This document shows, in pieces, positions 1 to 8,046 of a stretch of DNA of 32,489 bases. Below the pieces are notes generated by a model. The model did no database searches. It had not been told where the DNA came from and saw nothing but the letters and a program-made list of their open reading frames with translations. Origin of the DNA: Chalciporus piperatus (taxonomy: Eukaryota; Basidiomycota; Agaricomycetes; Boletales; Boletaceae). Both the position numbers and the translations under genes were made by a program. The stretch is taken from the NCBI GenBank assembly GCA_038093975.1, contig JBBPTG010000261.1, forward strand, positions 1 through 32,489, read 5' to 3'. Every line of letters begins with the position of its first letter. Within the stretch, counting starts at the first letter, position 1.

Positions 1-132
1 GGTGTCCTCGAGCATGCGGTTGAACGCTCCTCGCTCAGTCTCAAGGACCAGCTTGGCGAGGGCAACTTTGATCTGCACATAGTGAACATTGACCTGGTTT
101 TGGGCACCGACATCGTTTCCTTGAGCGTGCAT
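1..132 (-). CDS. N-terminal part of unknown protein, runs off the left edge
   Basis: An ATG at 132 (reading leftwards) opens a 44-codon frame with no stop before the window edge. The residues (start MHAQGNDVGAQNQVNVHYVQ) are polar and look helical, with no motif I recognise. The reading is supported only by the open frame, balanced composition and the clean ATG; the 85 bases upstream contain a 16-bp perfect palindrome (217-232) that could be a promoter element. It could equally be the start of a transposon gag or a chance frame. Function unknown. Confidence 0.3.
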   Translation of the reverse strand, partial: MHAQGNDVGAQNQVNVHYVQIKVALAKLVLETERGAFNRMLEDT

Positions 133-216
133 TGTGAAGAATTTGCAAGAGATAGAATGAAGTGGGAGTGATGTGTGTGAGCGACAGCAAAAGCGAAAGG
201 CCGTGGTGAAATTTTT

Positions 217-232
217 GTCGGCGATCGCCGAC
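217..232. promoter_or_regulatory. Perfect 16-bp palindrome GTCGGCGATCGCCGAC
   Basis: The sequence equals its own reverse complement over all 16 bases. It lies 85 bp upstream of the ATG at 132 (minus strand), where a dimeric regulator could bind. The regulatory role is inference; only the symmetry is seen. Confidence 0.3.
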
Positions 233-699
233 GAGATTGACACCCTGTGCAATCTAGACTTATGAAGTTCGTTGGCTGTAGCATCGTACACTGATCCATG
301 TATTACTGAATGACATTGTACATTGTAACTACTAAAGCAGTTTGCTACAACTACTGAAACAACTTGCTCAAACTATCGCTGCCAGCATTTCCAGGGTATG
401 ACAGCTCAGTAATTCACCCTCGCTCCTCAATTTGCCAGCGAATGAGTGTGAGCTCTGCACATCTTACGGCCTCCTGTTGTTCGCTCTGCTCTACCTGTTG
501 CTCCAAATGACTGTTGATCTCTTGCAAAAAATCGAGGGCCTGCAAAATGATGAGGATGGATTGGCAAGGCTTTGCTGTAGTTGTGCGAGCCGCTCTGAGA
601 ACTGAGAATAGGGTTGGCGCTTGTGAAGAGGTGGATGGGGTGTTAATGAGGTACTGCAGTCACAAAAGCTGCTTGGGCTTGTGAAAAAATGATGATGGG
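233..699. other. No gene recognised
   Basis: I see no motif-bearing frame here. The minus-strand open frame over 491-808 runs into the tandem repeat and has low-complexity Ser/Pro/His composition, so it is not accepted. The stretch 310-370 contains short runs of 'acaactactgaaac'-like sequence without clear periodicity. Confidence 0.5.
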
Positions 700-1112
700 T
701 GATGAGTTTGGGCGGACAGCCTGAGCGGCTGTGTTCCGGGTGAGCAGGAGAGTTGGGGTGTGCATGAAAACGCACCTTCAGATGCCAGCGGAGCTGAGTT
801 GAGCCCACATCAGCTGTTTTTCATTTCGAGGTTGTGTTGGGAAGTGGTGATGGGGCAAGCAGTCCGAGAGGCTGTGTTCCAGGTGAGCAGGAGGGTTGGT
901 GCATGTGTAAAAACACACCTTCAGATGCCGGTGGGGCTGTTGAGCCCACACCGGCTGTGTTTTTATTTTGAGATTGTGTTGGCAAATGGTGGGGGGACAA
1001 GCAGCCCAAGTGGCTGTGTTCCAGGTGAGCAGGAGAGTTGGGGTATGCGTGAAAATGCACCTTCAGATGCTGGTGGGGCTGTTGAGCCCACACCGGCTTT
1101 GTTGAGGTGTTG
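700..1112 (+). repeat. Array of three ~143-bp tandem units (family R143)
   Basis: The marker GCTGTGTTCC recurs at 728, 871 and 1013, giving periods of 143 and 142 bp. Each unit then carries GGTGAGCAGGAG, a CTTCAGATGC block and a GC-rich hairpin around GGGCTGTTGAGCCC (cleanest in units 2 and 3). The period is not a multiple of three, so the open frames here cycle through all frames and are not genes. Related units occur at 22.3-22.8 kb and 27.2-27.5 kb in the opposite orientation and at 26.25-26.39 kb in the same one. GTCACATGAC lies about 110 bp beyond the array at 1198. Confidence 0.85.
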
Positions 1113-1282
1113 AGGTGTGGTGTCAAGACTAGTAGAAAGTGACTCGGAGAAGTAATTGAGGTCGAAAAGACGGAAGTGACACGGTGAGTTCACCACGGTC
1201 ACATGACCAGCTTGCGCAGATTTTCGTAAAGTTCAAGGTTACTAACTTAGTTACTTACTAACCATGCTTGCTCTTCTAAGGC

Positions 1283-1322
1283 TGTGGGAAAGCACTGCGG
1301 TATACTGCAGCACTTTCCCACA
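1283..1322. repeat. 40-bp imperfect inverted repeat (hairpin)
   Basis: TGTGGGAAAG at 1283-1292 is matched exactly by CTTTCCCACA at 1313-1322. Inside, after a CA/CA mismatch, CTGC pairs with GCAG around a short loop. The arms are perfect over 10 bp. It could be a foldback remnant or a terminator-like structure; no gene ends here. Confidence 0.6.
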
Positions 1323-1820
1323 CCAGAGGGACATAACATCAACCATGCTGAATGAACCCCGCGGACCACCAGACTCACCAGAAACCCCTACCAAGTCACC
1401 AGATTGACTCGACGAAGCCCACAGATCGCTGAGATGTGCCAAATGACGCTGAAAACGCGATGGAATGAGTTGCACAGCAGAGTCGAGTGGGAACGAAGAG
1501 GTTGGGTTGTAGCTGAGGGATCAAGGATCAGGTCAGTCCAATACACGAGTGAAGACGACTCACCCAGACCATCTCCAGACCATTTCCGACCGCGACAACG
1601 AGAAACAGTCAAACAAGCGAGAACTTGAAGTCGAGAGGACGAGTGGGAATGAGCGACCCGGACAACACTCAAACGACTTCTCTGCAGCCCACACAATCTA
1701 TCTAAAGCCCAAACGACTTGTTGACACCCCAAACGACTCGCTGACACCCCAGACAACTCATTCACGGTCGCCAGCGAGGCAGGCAGATCAAAATAAGTCG
1801 TTGGACGGCAGATGAGCTCG
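1323..1820. other. Unassigned stretch upstream of the Gypsy LTR
   Basis: Overlapping open frames exist on both strands (for example 1404-1628 + and 1388-1765 -), but none shows a motif. The region 1680-1760 has degenerate repetition of 'AAACGACT(T/C)' (cccaaacgacttgttg, cccaaacgactcgctg), suggesting a decayed short tandem repeat. No gene is called. Confidence 0.45.
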
Positions 1821-1990
1821 TGTTATGATCGTCTCTTTCTTTCCTTTCCTGTTACCTTGTACTAAGTTCTAGTCGCTGGTTCGTGTCCCGCCTAGGCCTC
1901 TCGTTTCTTACTTTGGCTTAGTCAGCGAATGTTCTCTCGTGTTCTTTCAACTTCTACACTTCGTCATCGCTGACTCATATGATTACTGAG

Positions 1991-2047
1991 CATGACTCAT
2001 TCTTATTTGTCATAGCTCATTCTTATTTGTCATAGCTCATTCTTACC
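1991..2047 (+). repeat. Three 20-bp direct repeats in the LTR U3
   Basis: The unit CAT(A/G)(G/A)CTCATTCTTATTTGT is repeated at 1991, 2011 and 2031, the last copy truncated to 17 bp. Placed 45-100 bp upstream of the LTR TATA box, the repeats are candidate enhancer elements of the retrotransposon promoter; that role is inferred. Confidence 0.6.
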
Positions 2048-2092
2048 TATTCCGACTCCTTCTATGCCTGCCCTTAACTTGTCCCTTTACCT

Positions 2093-2099
2093 ATATAAA
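2093..2099 (+). promoter_or_regulatory. TATA box of the Gypsy LTR
   Basis: TATATAA in the context CCTATATAAACCC, 220 bp before the LTR 3' end, is where the U3/R promoter of an LTR is expected. Confidence 0.55.
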
Positions 2100-2360
2100 C
2101 CCTCGAGTCTCCTCCTGTAACCTTAAGTTAGACCTACGCAATCTAGCCTGGTTACTCCTTGTTTCCCTTGAACCCTCTGAGAGTCACTGTCCCACTCTTG
2201 AACGGACACTAGGCCTTAACGTGGACATCCCATCATTAGGCTACCCTTGAAACCCTTGTCTTTGACTAGGCTTTTGTGTCTACGCTTTGACCTACCCGGT
2301 ACAAGCGTAACAAAAGGTCTAACTTACCCTTGAAGGCTACCTTTGCTGTAGACCTCCACC

Positions 2361-2612
2361 ATTTCCCAACGACCTCGCCTCGACACCTCTCGCTGGGCCC
2401 CCCCACGAGAGACCGCTAATCCACAGAACTCCGAATCCTCTGACTCGGGCTCACCTGACGAGGAACATTCCTCTAACCCCTACGACACCTCTGATCTTTA
2501 CGACAACCAATCACCACCCAAGAGGAACAAGAAGAAACCCTTCACCTCTCCCACGAATTTTCCTCAGCTATTGGGCTCTATAGTAGCATTTATAGCATTC
2601 AGAAAGATATAG
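2361..2612 (+). pseudogene. Gypsy gag N-terminal remnant, start codon lost
   Basis: Downstream of the LTR a frame runs from ATT at 2361 to TAG at 2610-2612 without internal stops. It encodes a Ser/Pro/Asp-rich, disordered peptide (SQRPRLDTSRWAPP near the start, an acidic SDSGSPDEEHSS stretch, then a basic PPKRNKKK patch). This composition and position fit the N-terminus of a Gypsy gag. There is no ATG: the triplet at 2361 is ATT in the favourable context CCACC-ATT-TCC, so the simplest reading is an ATG mutated to ATT. After about 80 codons the frame ends and the sequence switches to unrelated minus-strand coding. Gag identity is inferred from position, not from a recognised domain. Confidence 0.45.
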
Positions 2613-2729
2613 TTGCTTGTATAGAGTTTCACACTATGGTTGACCTTTTCCAGCTGCTGGAACCGTTCGAAATAAATGATGAAACCAATGTATTGCTCTA
2701 CTACAATAACGTCAAAGAAGTTATACTAA

Positions 2730-2830
2730 TCTGACTCTTTCGCTAAGCTTTTCAAAGCTTCATAATCAATATTGACATCGTCGTCCCCAGCGTAAGCCAA
2801 AATCTGATGCCCAGATTCCTCACTGCCAAT
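2730..2830 (-). pseudogene. Short unidentified coding-like scrap
   Basis: Just beyond the reverse-transcriptase fragment, the minus strand holds about 28 codons reading GHQILAYAGDDDVNIDYEA and onward to a TAG at about 2727. Composition is protein-like, but no family is recognised and the Gypsy RT connection motifs (KPEKCEF, EYLG) are absent. It may be debris of another element joined to the RT fragment. Confidence 0.2.
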
Positions 2831-2867
2831 TGGTTCGTAAATTCAGGCTTTTCAGTGGAAAGAACGC

Positions 2868-3266
2868 TCACCAAATTGCCTGATAAAGCTCTTGCATCCG
2901 TTCGAGGACTCGTTGTGTGCGAGCGGTGTGAGTAGCATTGTCGGGGGAGAAGATGAGAAGGTCGTCCATATAGATGATGAGCCATCCTTCAGCTATCATG
3001 TCTCTAAAAGAGTCGTTCATGAAGCGTTGGAAAGTGGCCAGGGAGTTGTTCAGTCCAAAGAACATCACAGTCAGTTCGAAGAGGCCTTTGTGGGTGAGGA
3101 AAGCGGCCTTCCACTGATGTCCGTCTTTGATGTGGACATTGTTGTATCCCCATCATACATCGAACTTGGTAAAGACTTTGGCGTCTGTCAGTTTGTCAAC
3201 GAGATCTCCAATGAGAGGAAGTGGGGATGCATCACGGGTAGTATGTTCATTGAGATACCGATAGTC
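2868..3266 (-). pseudogene. Gypsy (Ty3) reverse transcriptase fragment
   Basis: Reading leftwards from 3266 the frame begins DYRYLNEHT, continues through [44 protein letters not shown] and FFGLNNSLATFQ, and reaches the catalytic YMDD followed by LLIFSPD. These are blocks of a Ty3/Gypsy RT palm domain in the correct order, about 130 residues. The frame carries one in-frame TGA (3153-3155) between FDV and WGYNN, where Gypsy RTs normally have arginine, so a CGA-to-TGA change is likely. The fragment ends after about 66 codons beyond the FFGLNN block, without the RNase H or integrase regions. Its 5' side is fused at 3266/3267 to an unrelated broken gene. Orientation is opposite to the nearby LTR and gag remnant, so it belongs to a different insertion or an inverted segment. 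It cannot encode a working enzyme. Confidence 0.85.
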
Positions 3267-3998
3267 TTACCTTGGCGGTTGCGCACTTGACGCACGGCGG
3301 GTGGTGCTCGACGGTACCGGGCTCCTCATCCTCTTCTTCATCCTCGTCCATGGAAACCCGCGATCGCTGCGCCGTGCAATGGTCAATCGGTGGAATAGCT
3401 TCTTATCAATCCGCGACTCACCTTACGCGTTGGCCGAGCGAGTACCACGGACACCTTTCCGGAGCTACCGACAGAAGCATGGATAGAGGGAGTGGAACGA
3501 GGGGTGGCACTGGTGGGAGGCTTTTCAGCGCTCCCAGTCTTGTCGCCCATCGTAGCGTCCGGTTCCGCGTCGTCGTCTTGAGTCTTCGCCGCCTCGATCC
3601 TATCCGCCTCTTCCCCGGACCACTTGACATGGGCAGCTTCCGCCTCTTCGAGGGCTTGGAGAGACCGTGCGGGAATTACCGTGGGCACGCCTAGGGCCGC
3701 CGCTGCAGCCTTCGTCGGTTCCATGGCTCTCTGAAGCACTTCCGTTGTAAGCGTGGACACGGAAGAGAGCAACGCAACTCACCATGGCGGCATTCCACCT
3801 CGTCACCCAGAGCCGCTGATCCTCTGCCAAGTCCTCCTTGTCGTCGGGCGCGCACATGGCGAGGTCGAGCAGTAATTCCGTGGCATCCTTGAAGGCCTTA
3901 GCGGCCGCGGCCCTTTCGTCGATGGGTTCAGCGGCAACGGAACCAAAGAGAGCGGTGAGATGGGAGGACATAGTGTTGGGATGGTTGTGTGAGGACAA
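3267..3998 (-). pseudogene. Three-exon gene with CxxC motif, broken at its 3' side
   Basis: Exon 1 (3998-3783, 72 codons) starts MSSHNHPNTM, with a second possible start at 3971. A 52-bp intron (3782-3731, GTGAGT...TTCAG, branch-like CTTAC) leads to exon 2 (3730-3422, 103 codons). A 55-bp intron (3421-3367, GTGAGT...CGCAG) leads to exon 3 (from 3366). Both junctions are phase 0 and the frame stays open across all three exons, which is good evidence for a real gene. The protein is Ala/Glu-rich, then disordered (AEKPPTSATPRSTPS), then acidic (MDEDEEEDEEPG), then PPCVKCATAK, the first half of a Cys-cluster. The sequence then switches within GGTAAGAC into the Gypsy RT fragment. Multicopy fungal genes of this layout usually continue into a second CxxC; that part is missing. 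Nucleic-acid binding is a guess from the Cys motif. Confidence 0.6.
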
Positions 3999-4307
3999 GA
4001 AGTGGGAAGGAAGAAAGGAAGCAGCTGATGCGGAGTTGTTACCCCCACGGACATGAGGCGCTTACCTAATCCGCTCATGTGACTGACTGGCGACAGTCAG
4101 CATCAAAGTCACCCTGGGATGTAGGGAATGCATATTCCCTATGCTTGCAGCCGGCGTTCTACCCCCATTTCCCATTCTCAACATCCCTCGACGTCTTTCC
4201 TTCCTTTCCATATACGTCCCAACCTCTTCCGCTGCACATACGGCTTTCCGTCCCTATCACTTCCGTTTCCGTCGTTCCGTGGTACACGGACACCACGGAT
4301 CCTTGGG
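3999..4307. other. Spacer upstream of the broken CxxC gene
   Basis: This is the promoter side of the minus-strand gene starting at 3998 or 3971. A minus-strand ATG at 4078 followed by GTAAGC after about 13 bases could be an untranslated or short leading exon, but nothing proves it. The segment 4150-4290 is pyrimidine-rich. No other gene is seen. Confidence 0.35.
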
Positions 4308-4446
4308 TAGTGTTCGAAGGCCCAGTTCTGGGACCGGTCGAGGACTGCAGACTGGACTAGACTGGAACCAGTCCTCACAGAACTACAGTCCCAGTCCTTG
4401 ACGGTCCTGATCAGTCCTGGTCCAGTCCTAAAATTTTGGGTGAACT
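4308..4446 (+). mobile_element. Left end of a hAT-like MITE
   Basis: The segment begins TAGTGTTCGAAGGCCCAGT, which matches inverted the end of the segment at 4881-5217 (GGACCTTCGAACACTA) over 13 bp without error and beyond with one change. It is full of short palindromic GACCGGT, CAGTCC and GGACTGG words. It ends where a Copia LTR begins at 4447. Together 4308-4446 and 4881-5217 would make a MITE of about 476 bp, but the 8-bp flanks (TCCTTGGG and GTTACTGG) do not match, so the two ends may come from different copies. Confidence 0.6.
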
Positions 4447-4880
4447 TGTTGCTTTGGTGATTCCCCAACTTACCTTTTCCTACTGACTTACTTTCCTTTT
4501 GCTCATACAGCGCTACCTAGTGCTCCATTCGACTTCTAACCTATCTAGATCAATTTCTCAGGTCATTTGACCTAGGGTACCAACTTGGTTTGTTACCTAG
4601 TCTTGTTTCCTTCCATCTGCACTGGCAGAGCTTTACCTTAGACTTGTGTGGCGCTTCCTTGACACTTTGTTTACCTTTGCTTACCTTGAAGCGCATACTC
4701 CTCCAGAGTCCATTGTAGCTAACCTTCAGTTACTCACATTGGACTCTAGACACTGTTACCCTATTCCTTCACTCAAATACATTTAGTTAATCACATTGGA
4801 CTCTAGTCCAAGCCTCCAATAGACTCTTGAGTCGACCTAGCAACTTGCTAGTCACCCCCTGCAAGTCTTTGGCTGCAACA
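4447..4880 (+). mobile_element. Solo Copia LTR, copy a
   Basis: 434 bp from TGTTGCTTTGG to GGCTGCAACA. It is by eye about 90% identical to the 3' LTR of the Copia element at 14371-14806 and to the reversed copies at 6293 and 9329. No coding sequence adjoins it. The flanking 5-mers (GAACT before, TATAC after) do not match, so no target duplication is visible; recombination between two insertions or later deletion is likely. It interrupts MITE sequence. Confidence 0.9.
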
Positions 4881-5217
4881 TATACTGATCTAAAATGGCA
4901 TGTGAACGTGTAATGGTCATATCTTTGGATTGGCTGAGCCAAATTGCTGGATCAGGGAGTCAGTAGAATGCCAAGAGGGTGTACTGCAACTTGGCTCACT
5001 AATGCAAAGCCTAATTCCCATGTTATCACATGGTGCAATGTGGTCTGTCAAAGGACCAGTCTGGACTGGTCCAGTCCTCACTTTTCACATTTTGGGACCG
5101 GTCCTGTATGGTCCTAGTCTGGCCAGTCCTTTTGATTTCAGACTTTCTCAGGACTGGTCCTGGTCCAGTCCTGCCAAAAAGGCAAAAGACTGGACTGGAC
5201 TGGACCTTCGAACACTA
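4881..5217 (+). mobile_element. Right end of a hAT-like MITE
   Basis: The stretch 5045-5217 holds repeated GGACCAGTC, GGACTGGTCC, GGACCGGTCC and CCAGTCC words and ends GGACCTTCGAACACTA, the inverse of the terminus at 4308. The same terminus, slightly diverged, closes the complete MITE at 29381-30068. The part 4881-5040 has no recognisable feature. It is non-coding and would depend on a hAT transposase supplied elsewhere. Confidence 0.6.
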
Positions 5218-5300
5218 GTTACTGGAGCACTTGACTACTGGGCTACTGGATGATTGAGATTACTGGATAACACTTGTCCACTGGGCTACTCCCACAACAT
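5218..5300 (+). repeat. Short ACTGG-type degenerate repeat
   Basis: About eight loose copies of (T)ACTGG(A/G) words. It resembles the much longer minisatellite at 27650-28378 and may be a small relic of the same type. Confidence 0.4.
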
Positions 5301-5356
5301 AAGTGTTTGTTCTCTGCAAAATCCCAACAGAGAGAAAGGATGGTGCTACTGGCATG

Positions 5357-5530
5357 CTATTGCCTGACAATGGTGTTTGTATTGATGTCCCAAACGGTGA
5401 GTGTTGTGTCGTCACTTCCACTTGCGAGATACTGTCCAGTTGGTGAGAATGCCATGCATATGACTGAATCTGTATGGCCCCCCTGTAGGTTGCACATTAT
5501 TGTGTATGACCCATGCACATGGTTGGTCAT
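5357..5530 (-). pseudogene. WD40-repeat fragment
   Basis: The minus strand encodes 57 codons from ATG at 5530 to TAG at 5357-5359. They contain one canonical WD40 blade: GGHTDSVICMAFSP, then GQYLASGSDD, then TTLTVWDINT. GH, the S/G-rich turn, the structural Asp and the closing WD are all present. Past the stop the same frame reads on (ILSLCWDFAENKH), resembling the start of the next blade, so the TAG (CAG or CAA to TAG) probably breaks a longer protein. A single blade cannot fold as a propeller. The fragment abuts MITE sequence and is best seen as a captured or decayed scrap of a WD40 gene. Confidence 0.65.
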
Positions 5531-5569
5531 GGTCGCCGGAGGCTATAGGGTCTGGAAATTCGACTGAGT

Positions 5570-5957
5570 CGGAAGGAATCTATATCCTTGAGTCACTTGT
5601 CATACAGTCCAGCCTCCAGCCTACCCGAGCCAAGTTACATATTGGACGAAATTTCTATGCATGTAGTTCCCTAAGATTGATGAGCTCATTATAATTATCT
5701 GGATCCACTCTGACAGTTCCTCCCCCACCCGTTCACTCTCTCTAGCTGAGAGGGGCTGATAGGTACTCTTACATAAGCAATATATCCCAAATGGATGAGC
5801 TAGAGGCAAGTGTTTTCTGGATTTGAAAAAAATATATGAATATTCCAGTGATGTATGCCATAATGTAGCCCTGATTCAAGAGACTTTAGAAATATTCCTA
5901 TGTCCCAATATTCATTGAGAGATCAGTGTTTGGAGCAATAGACATAGCCTGGTCCTG
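5570..5957. other. No gene recognised
   Basis: AT-richer spacer between the WD40 fragment and the end of the Tnp2-like remnant. Short frames on either strand have no motif. Confidence 0.5.
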
Positions 5958-7500
5958 TCACATCACATTCAAATGTAACCCTGCCTTGTAGGTGCAATTG
6001 CACTGCGGACATACCGCATAGGTGGTGGTGCGACCTTTGAGATTGAATCGAGAGAAAGTGGTTTTCATGATCCTGGGAATTTGCGCGAGGGTGTGATCAC
6101 GAATAGTCCCTGTTTGTGTGCCAACGAGCTTGAAGGCCAAGGATAGGATGAGTGATAGAATACCGAGGAAGAAGTCCCCACAAGCACGACTGAGGCTGAA
6201 CCGGACCACACTGACTACAGCAAGGAAAAGGGAAACCTGCGCAACTTCGTCACAGCGATCAACTAGTGGATCAAAGTGATGGGCTAATGAACTGTTACAG
6301 CCAAAGACTTGCAGGGGTGGACTAGCCAGTTGCTAGGTCGACTCAAGAGGCTATTGGAGGCTTGGACTAGAGTCCAATGTGAGTAACTGAGATATATGTG
6401 AGTGAAGAAATAGGTAACAGTACCTAGAGTCCAATGTAAGTAACTGAAGGTTAGCTACAATGGACTCTGGAGGAGTGCGCGCTTCAAGGTAAACAAAGGT
6501 AAACAAAGTGTCAAGGAAGCGCCACACAAGTGTAAGGTAAAGCTCTGCTAGTGCAGAGCGAAAGGAACAACACTAGGTAATGAACCAAGTTGTAGGTAAA
6601 ATGACCTGAGGAATCAATCTAGATAGGTTAGAAGTCGAATGGAGCGCTAGGTAGCGCTGTATGAGTAAAAGGAAAAGTAAGTAAGTAGGCAAAGCTAAGT
6701 TGGGGAATCACCAAAAGCAACATGAACACCATTAGTAAGAATCAAACCTGTGTGGGGAAAGGTACGAACAGGAGTCATACGCCCGAGGCCCATCAGCCAC
6801 TCTGGAGGACACCTCAGGACGATTCGGAGGATCTTGCACTGTTTCGAGAACGATGCTTAGAATTGAGTTATGCTGCTCACCTTTGTTCAGATATGTTTGG
6901 ATCTGCGCAAACCGAGCTACCTGGTGCATATTCCTGTACCGTCATATGGTTGGACTCTGCCAGGGGCACTGTCAAAGATGGATGTTGAATGGGCTGATAG
7001 ATAGTGAGCAGAATGAATGAATACCTTTCAGCCAGAGAGATTCGGCCAATTGCACTGGCAACCTCACTAACATCCGGGGCTGGAAGGTCACGATGCGATG
7101 TAGAGGCATGCTGTGTTTGGAAGTCCTGACGAGAAGTCCACAGTTTGCTGGGCTGTGAGTCAAGGTGAGGACCATCGTCGTTGAGCGTACTGGCAAACAG
7201 AGCAGCGACAATGGTGTCGAGATCGAGATCTGGCTGATATATCATTAGCAAGGCACTACCAGGGAACGGCTAGTTGAAATCCTACTTCTGCCTGCAAAGT
7301 ACCCTGGGTTGCGGACATAGTCTCTTGGGAGAGGAGCGAACCAGCGAGATTCACGACACATCGAGCTTCATTGCCAGTGCGATGTACCTGAAGCGCTCTG
7401 GCTGGAGCTTGCCAGGAGGGTTCGTGGCAACACCATTTTCGCTAGGTTCGCAACAGGCTGCACACAGACAGCGGTAATAGTGTTCTTTGCGGGCAGGCAT
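5958..7500 (-). pseudogene. Tnp2-like transposon gene remnant, multi-exon, truncated
   Basis: A leading segment from ATG 7500 reads MPARKEHYYRCLCAACCEP, with clustered cysteines. After an unresolved splice, an exon runs from about 7245 to 7025. A 91-bp intron (7024-6934, GTATTC...TACAG) leads to a 53-nt exon (6933-6881). A second intron (6880-6284, GTGAGC...TTAG, branch-like TACTAAT at its end) leads to the last exon (6283-5958). Phases join correctly (2 then 1) and the last exon reads AHHFDPLVDRCDEVAQ, a hydrophobic LGILSLILSLAF stretch, then TTTYAVCPQCNCTYK. The CPxCxCxY motif is typical of the region ahead of the transposase in fungal Tnp2/CACTA-type genes. The frame dies 11 codons later, so the catalytic part is absent. 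A solo LTR sits inside the second intron. Family assignment is from motif memory and moderately sure. Confidence 0.55.
6293..6722 (-). mobile_element. Solo Copia LTR, copy b, with 5-bp target duplication
   Basis: 430 bp, the reverse of the LTR at 14371-14806: it begins TGTTACAGCC and ends AAAAGCAACA on the plus strand. It is flanked by a perfect 5-bp duplication, TGAAC at 6288-6292 and at 6723-6727. This is the classic product of insertion followed by LTR-LTR recombination. It lies in the intron of the Tnp2-like gene, between branch-like and acceptor sequences of that intron. Confidence 0.95.
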
Positions 7501-7808
7501 GCAAAAAGGATGATAGATTGGAGGAGGGAAGGACCGCAATATTAAAAGAGTACCAACACGAAGATAAAACAATACATACCAAAGAAAGACATAAAAAGGA
7601 CAACATTCTTTGTCAGCGCCAAGAAGCAGAGGGATTAGGCGACGATGATACATGGACAACAAATCAATAAGGCCAGGGAAACAAAGAGGACGCTACCTCC
7701 TTGTGTTGATCATCTGGGTTGTTCCAAGACCTTTCGGCCACCATGTGTACATTTTTCTACATCTTGTACTACGAGTACTACGAGTAGTAACTAAGAATCC
7801 CGCACTAG
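7501..7808. other. Spacer, no gene recognised
   Basis: Upstream side of the Tnp2-like remnant. A direct repeat of 'gtactacga' occurs at 7767-7790 next to the foldback element. The minus open frame 7351-7662 extends into this spacer only by chance. Confidence 0.4.
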
Positions 7809-8046
7809 TGTACCAAGAGTGGGTACTACTACCAGGGTAGGTAAAGGTAGCTGACGAAGAGAGGAAAGCTTACCTAATTTTGTGAGTGGGTTGATACTGA
7901 GAACCGAAATGCTGCCAGCGGCAAGCAGCATTGCCCGACTGAGTTCGATTCTCAATATCAACCTCAGATGCTCACAAAATTAGGTCAGCTTGCCTCTCTT
8001 CGTCAGCTACCTCTACCTACCCTAGTAGTAGTACCCACTGGGTACA
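7809..8046. mobile_element. 238-bp foldback MITE with ~100-bp arms
   Basis: The left arm from TGTACC at 7809 (…GGTAGCTGACGAAGAGAGG…CCTAATTTTGTGAG…) is repeated inverted in the right arm ending GGTACA at 8046, with about 85-90% identity by eye over nearly 100 bp. Only a short centre (about 7912-7945) is unpaired. There is no coding sequence, and no certain target duplication beyond possible 1-3 bp. It is a miniature inverted-repeat element and would form a long hairpin in RNA. Confidence 0.8.

Larger units (their letters stand above)
1821..2312 (+). mobile_element. LTR of a Gypsy-like (Ty3) retrotransposon
   Basis: The 492-bp segment starts TGTTATGATC and ends AAGCGTAACA, giving the terminal inverted repeat TGTTA/TAACA expected of an LTR. 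It holds a TATA box (2093-2099) and three 20-bp direct repeats upstream of it. A gag-like frame follows 50 bp downstream in the same orientation, so this reads as a 5' LTR. The last 46 bp recur with one or two changes at 28448-28493, which supports the 3' boundary. The flanking 5-mers (gctcg, aaagg) do not match, as expected if the element lost its other end. Confidence 0.75.

Noticed and set aside
821..1202. Overlapping minus frames with recurring GVGSTAPPAS-like peptides
   Set aside because: They come from the 143-bp tandem units. The period is not a multiple of three, so the peptide cycles through frames.
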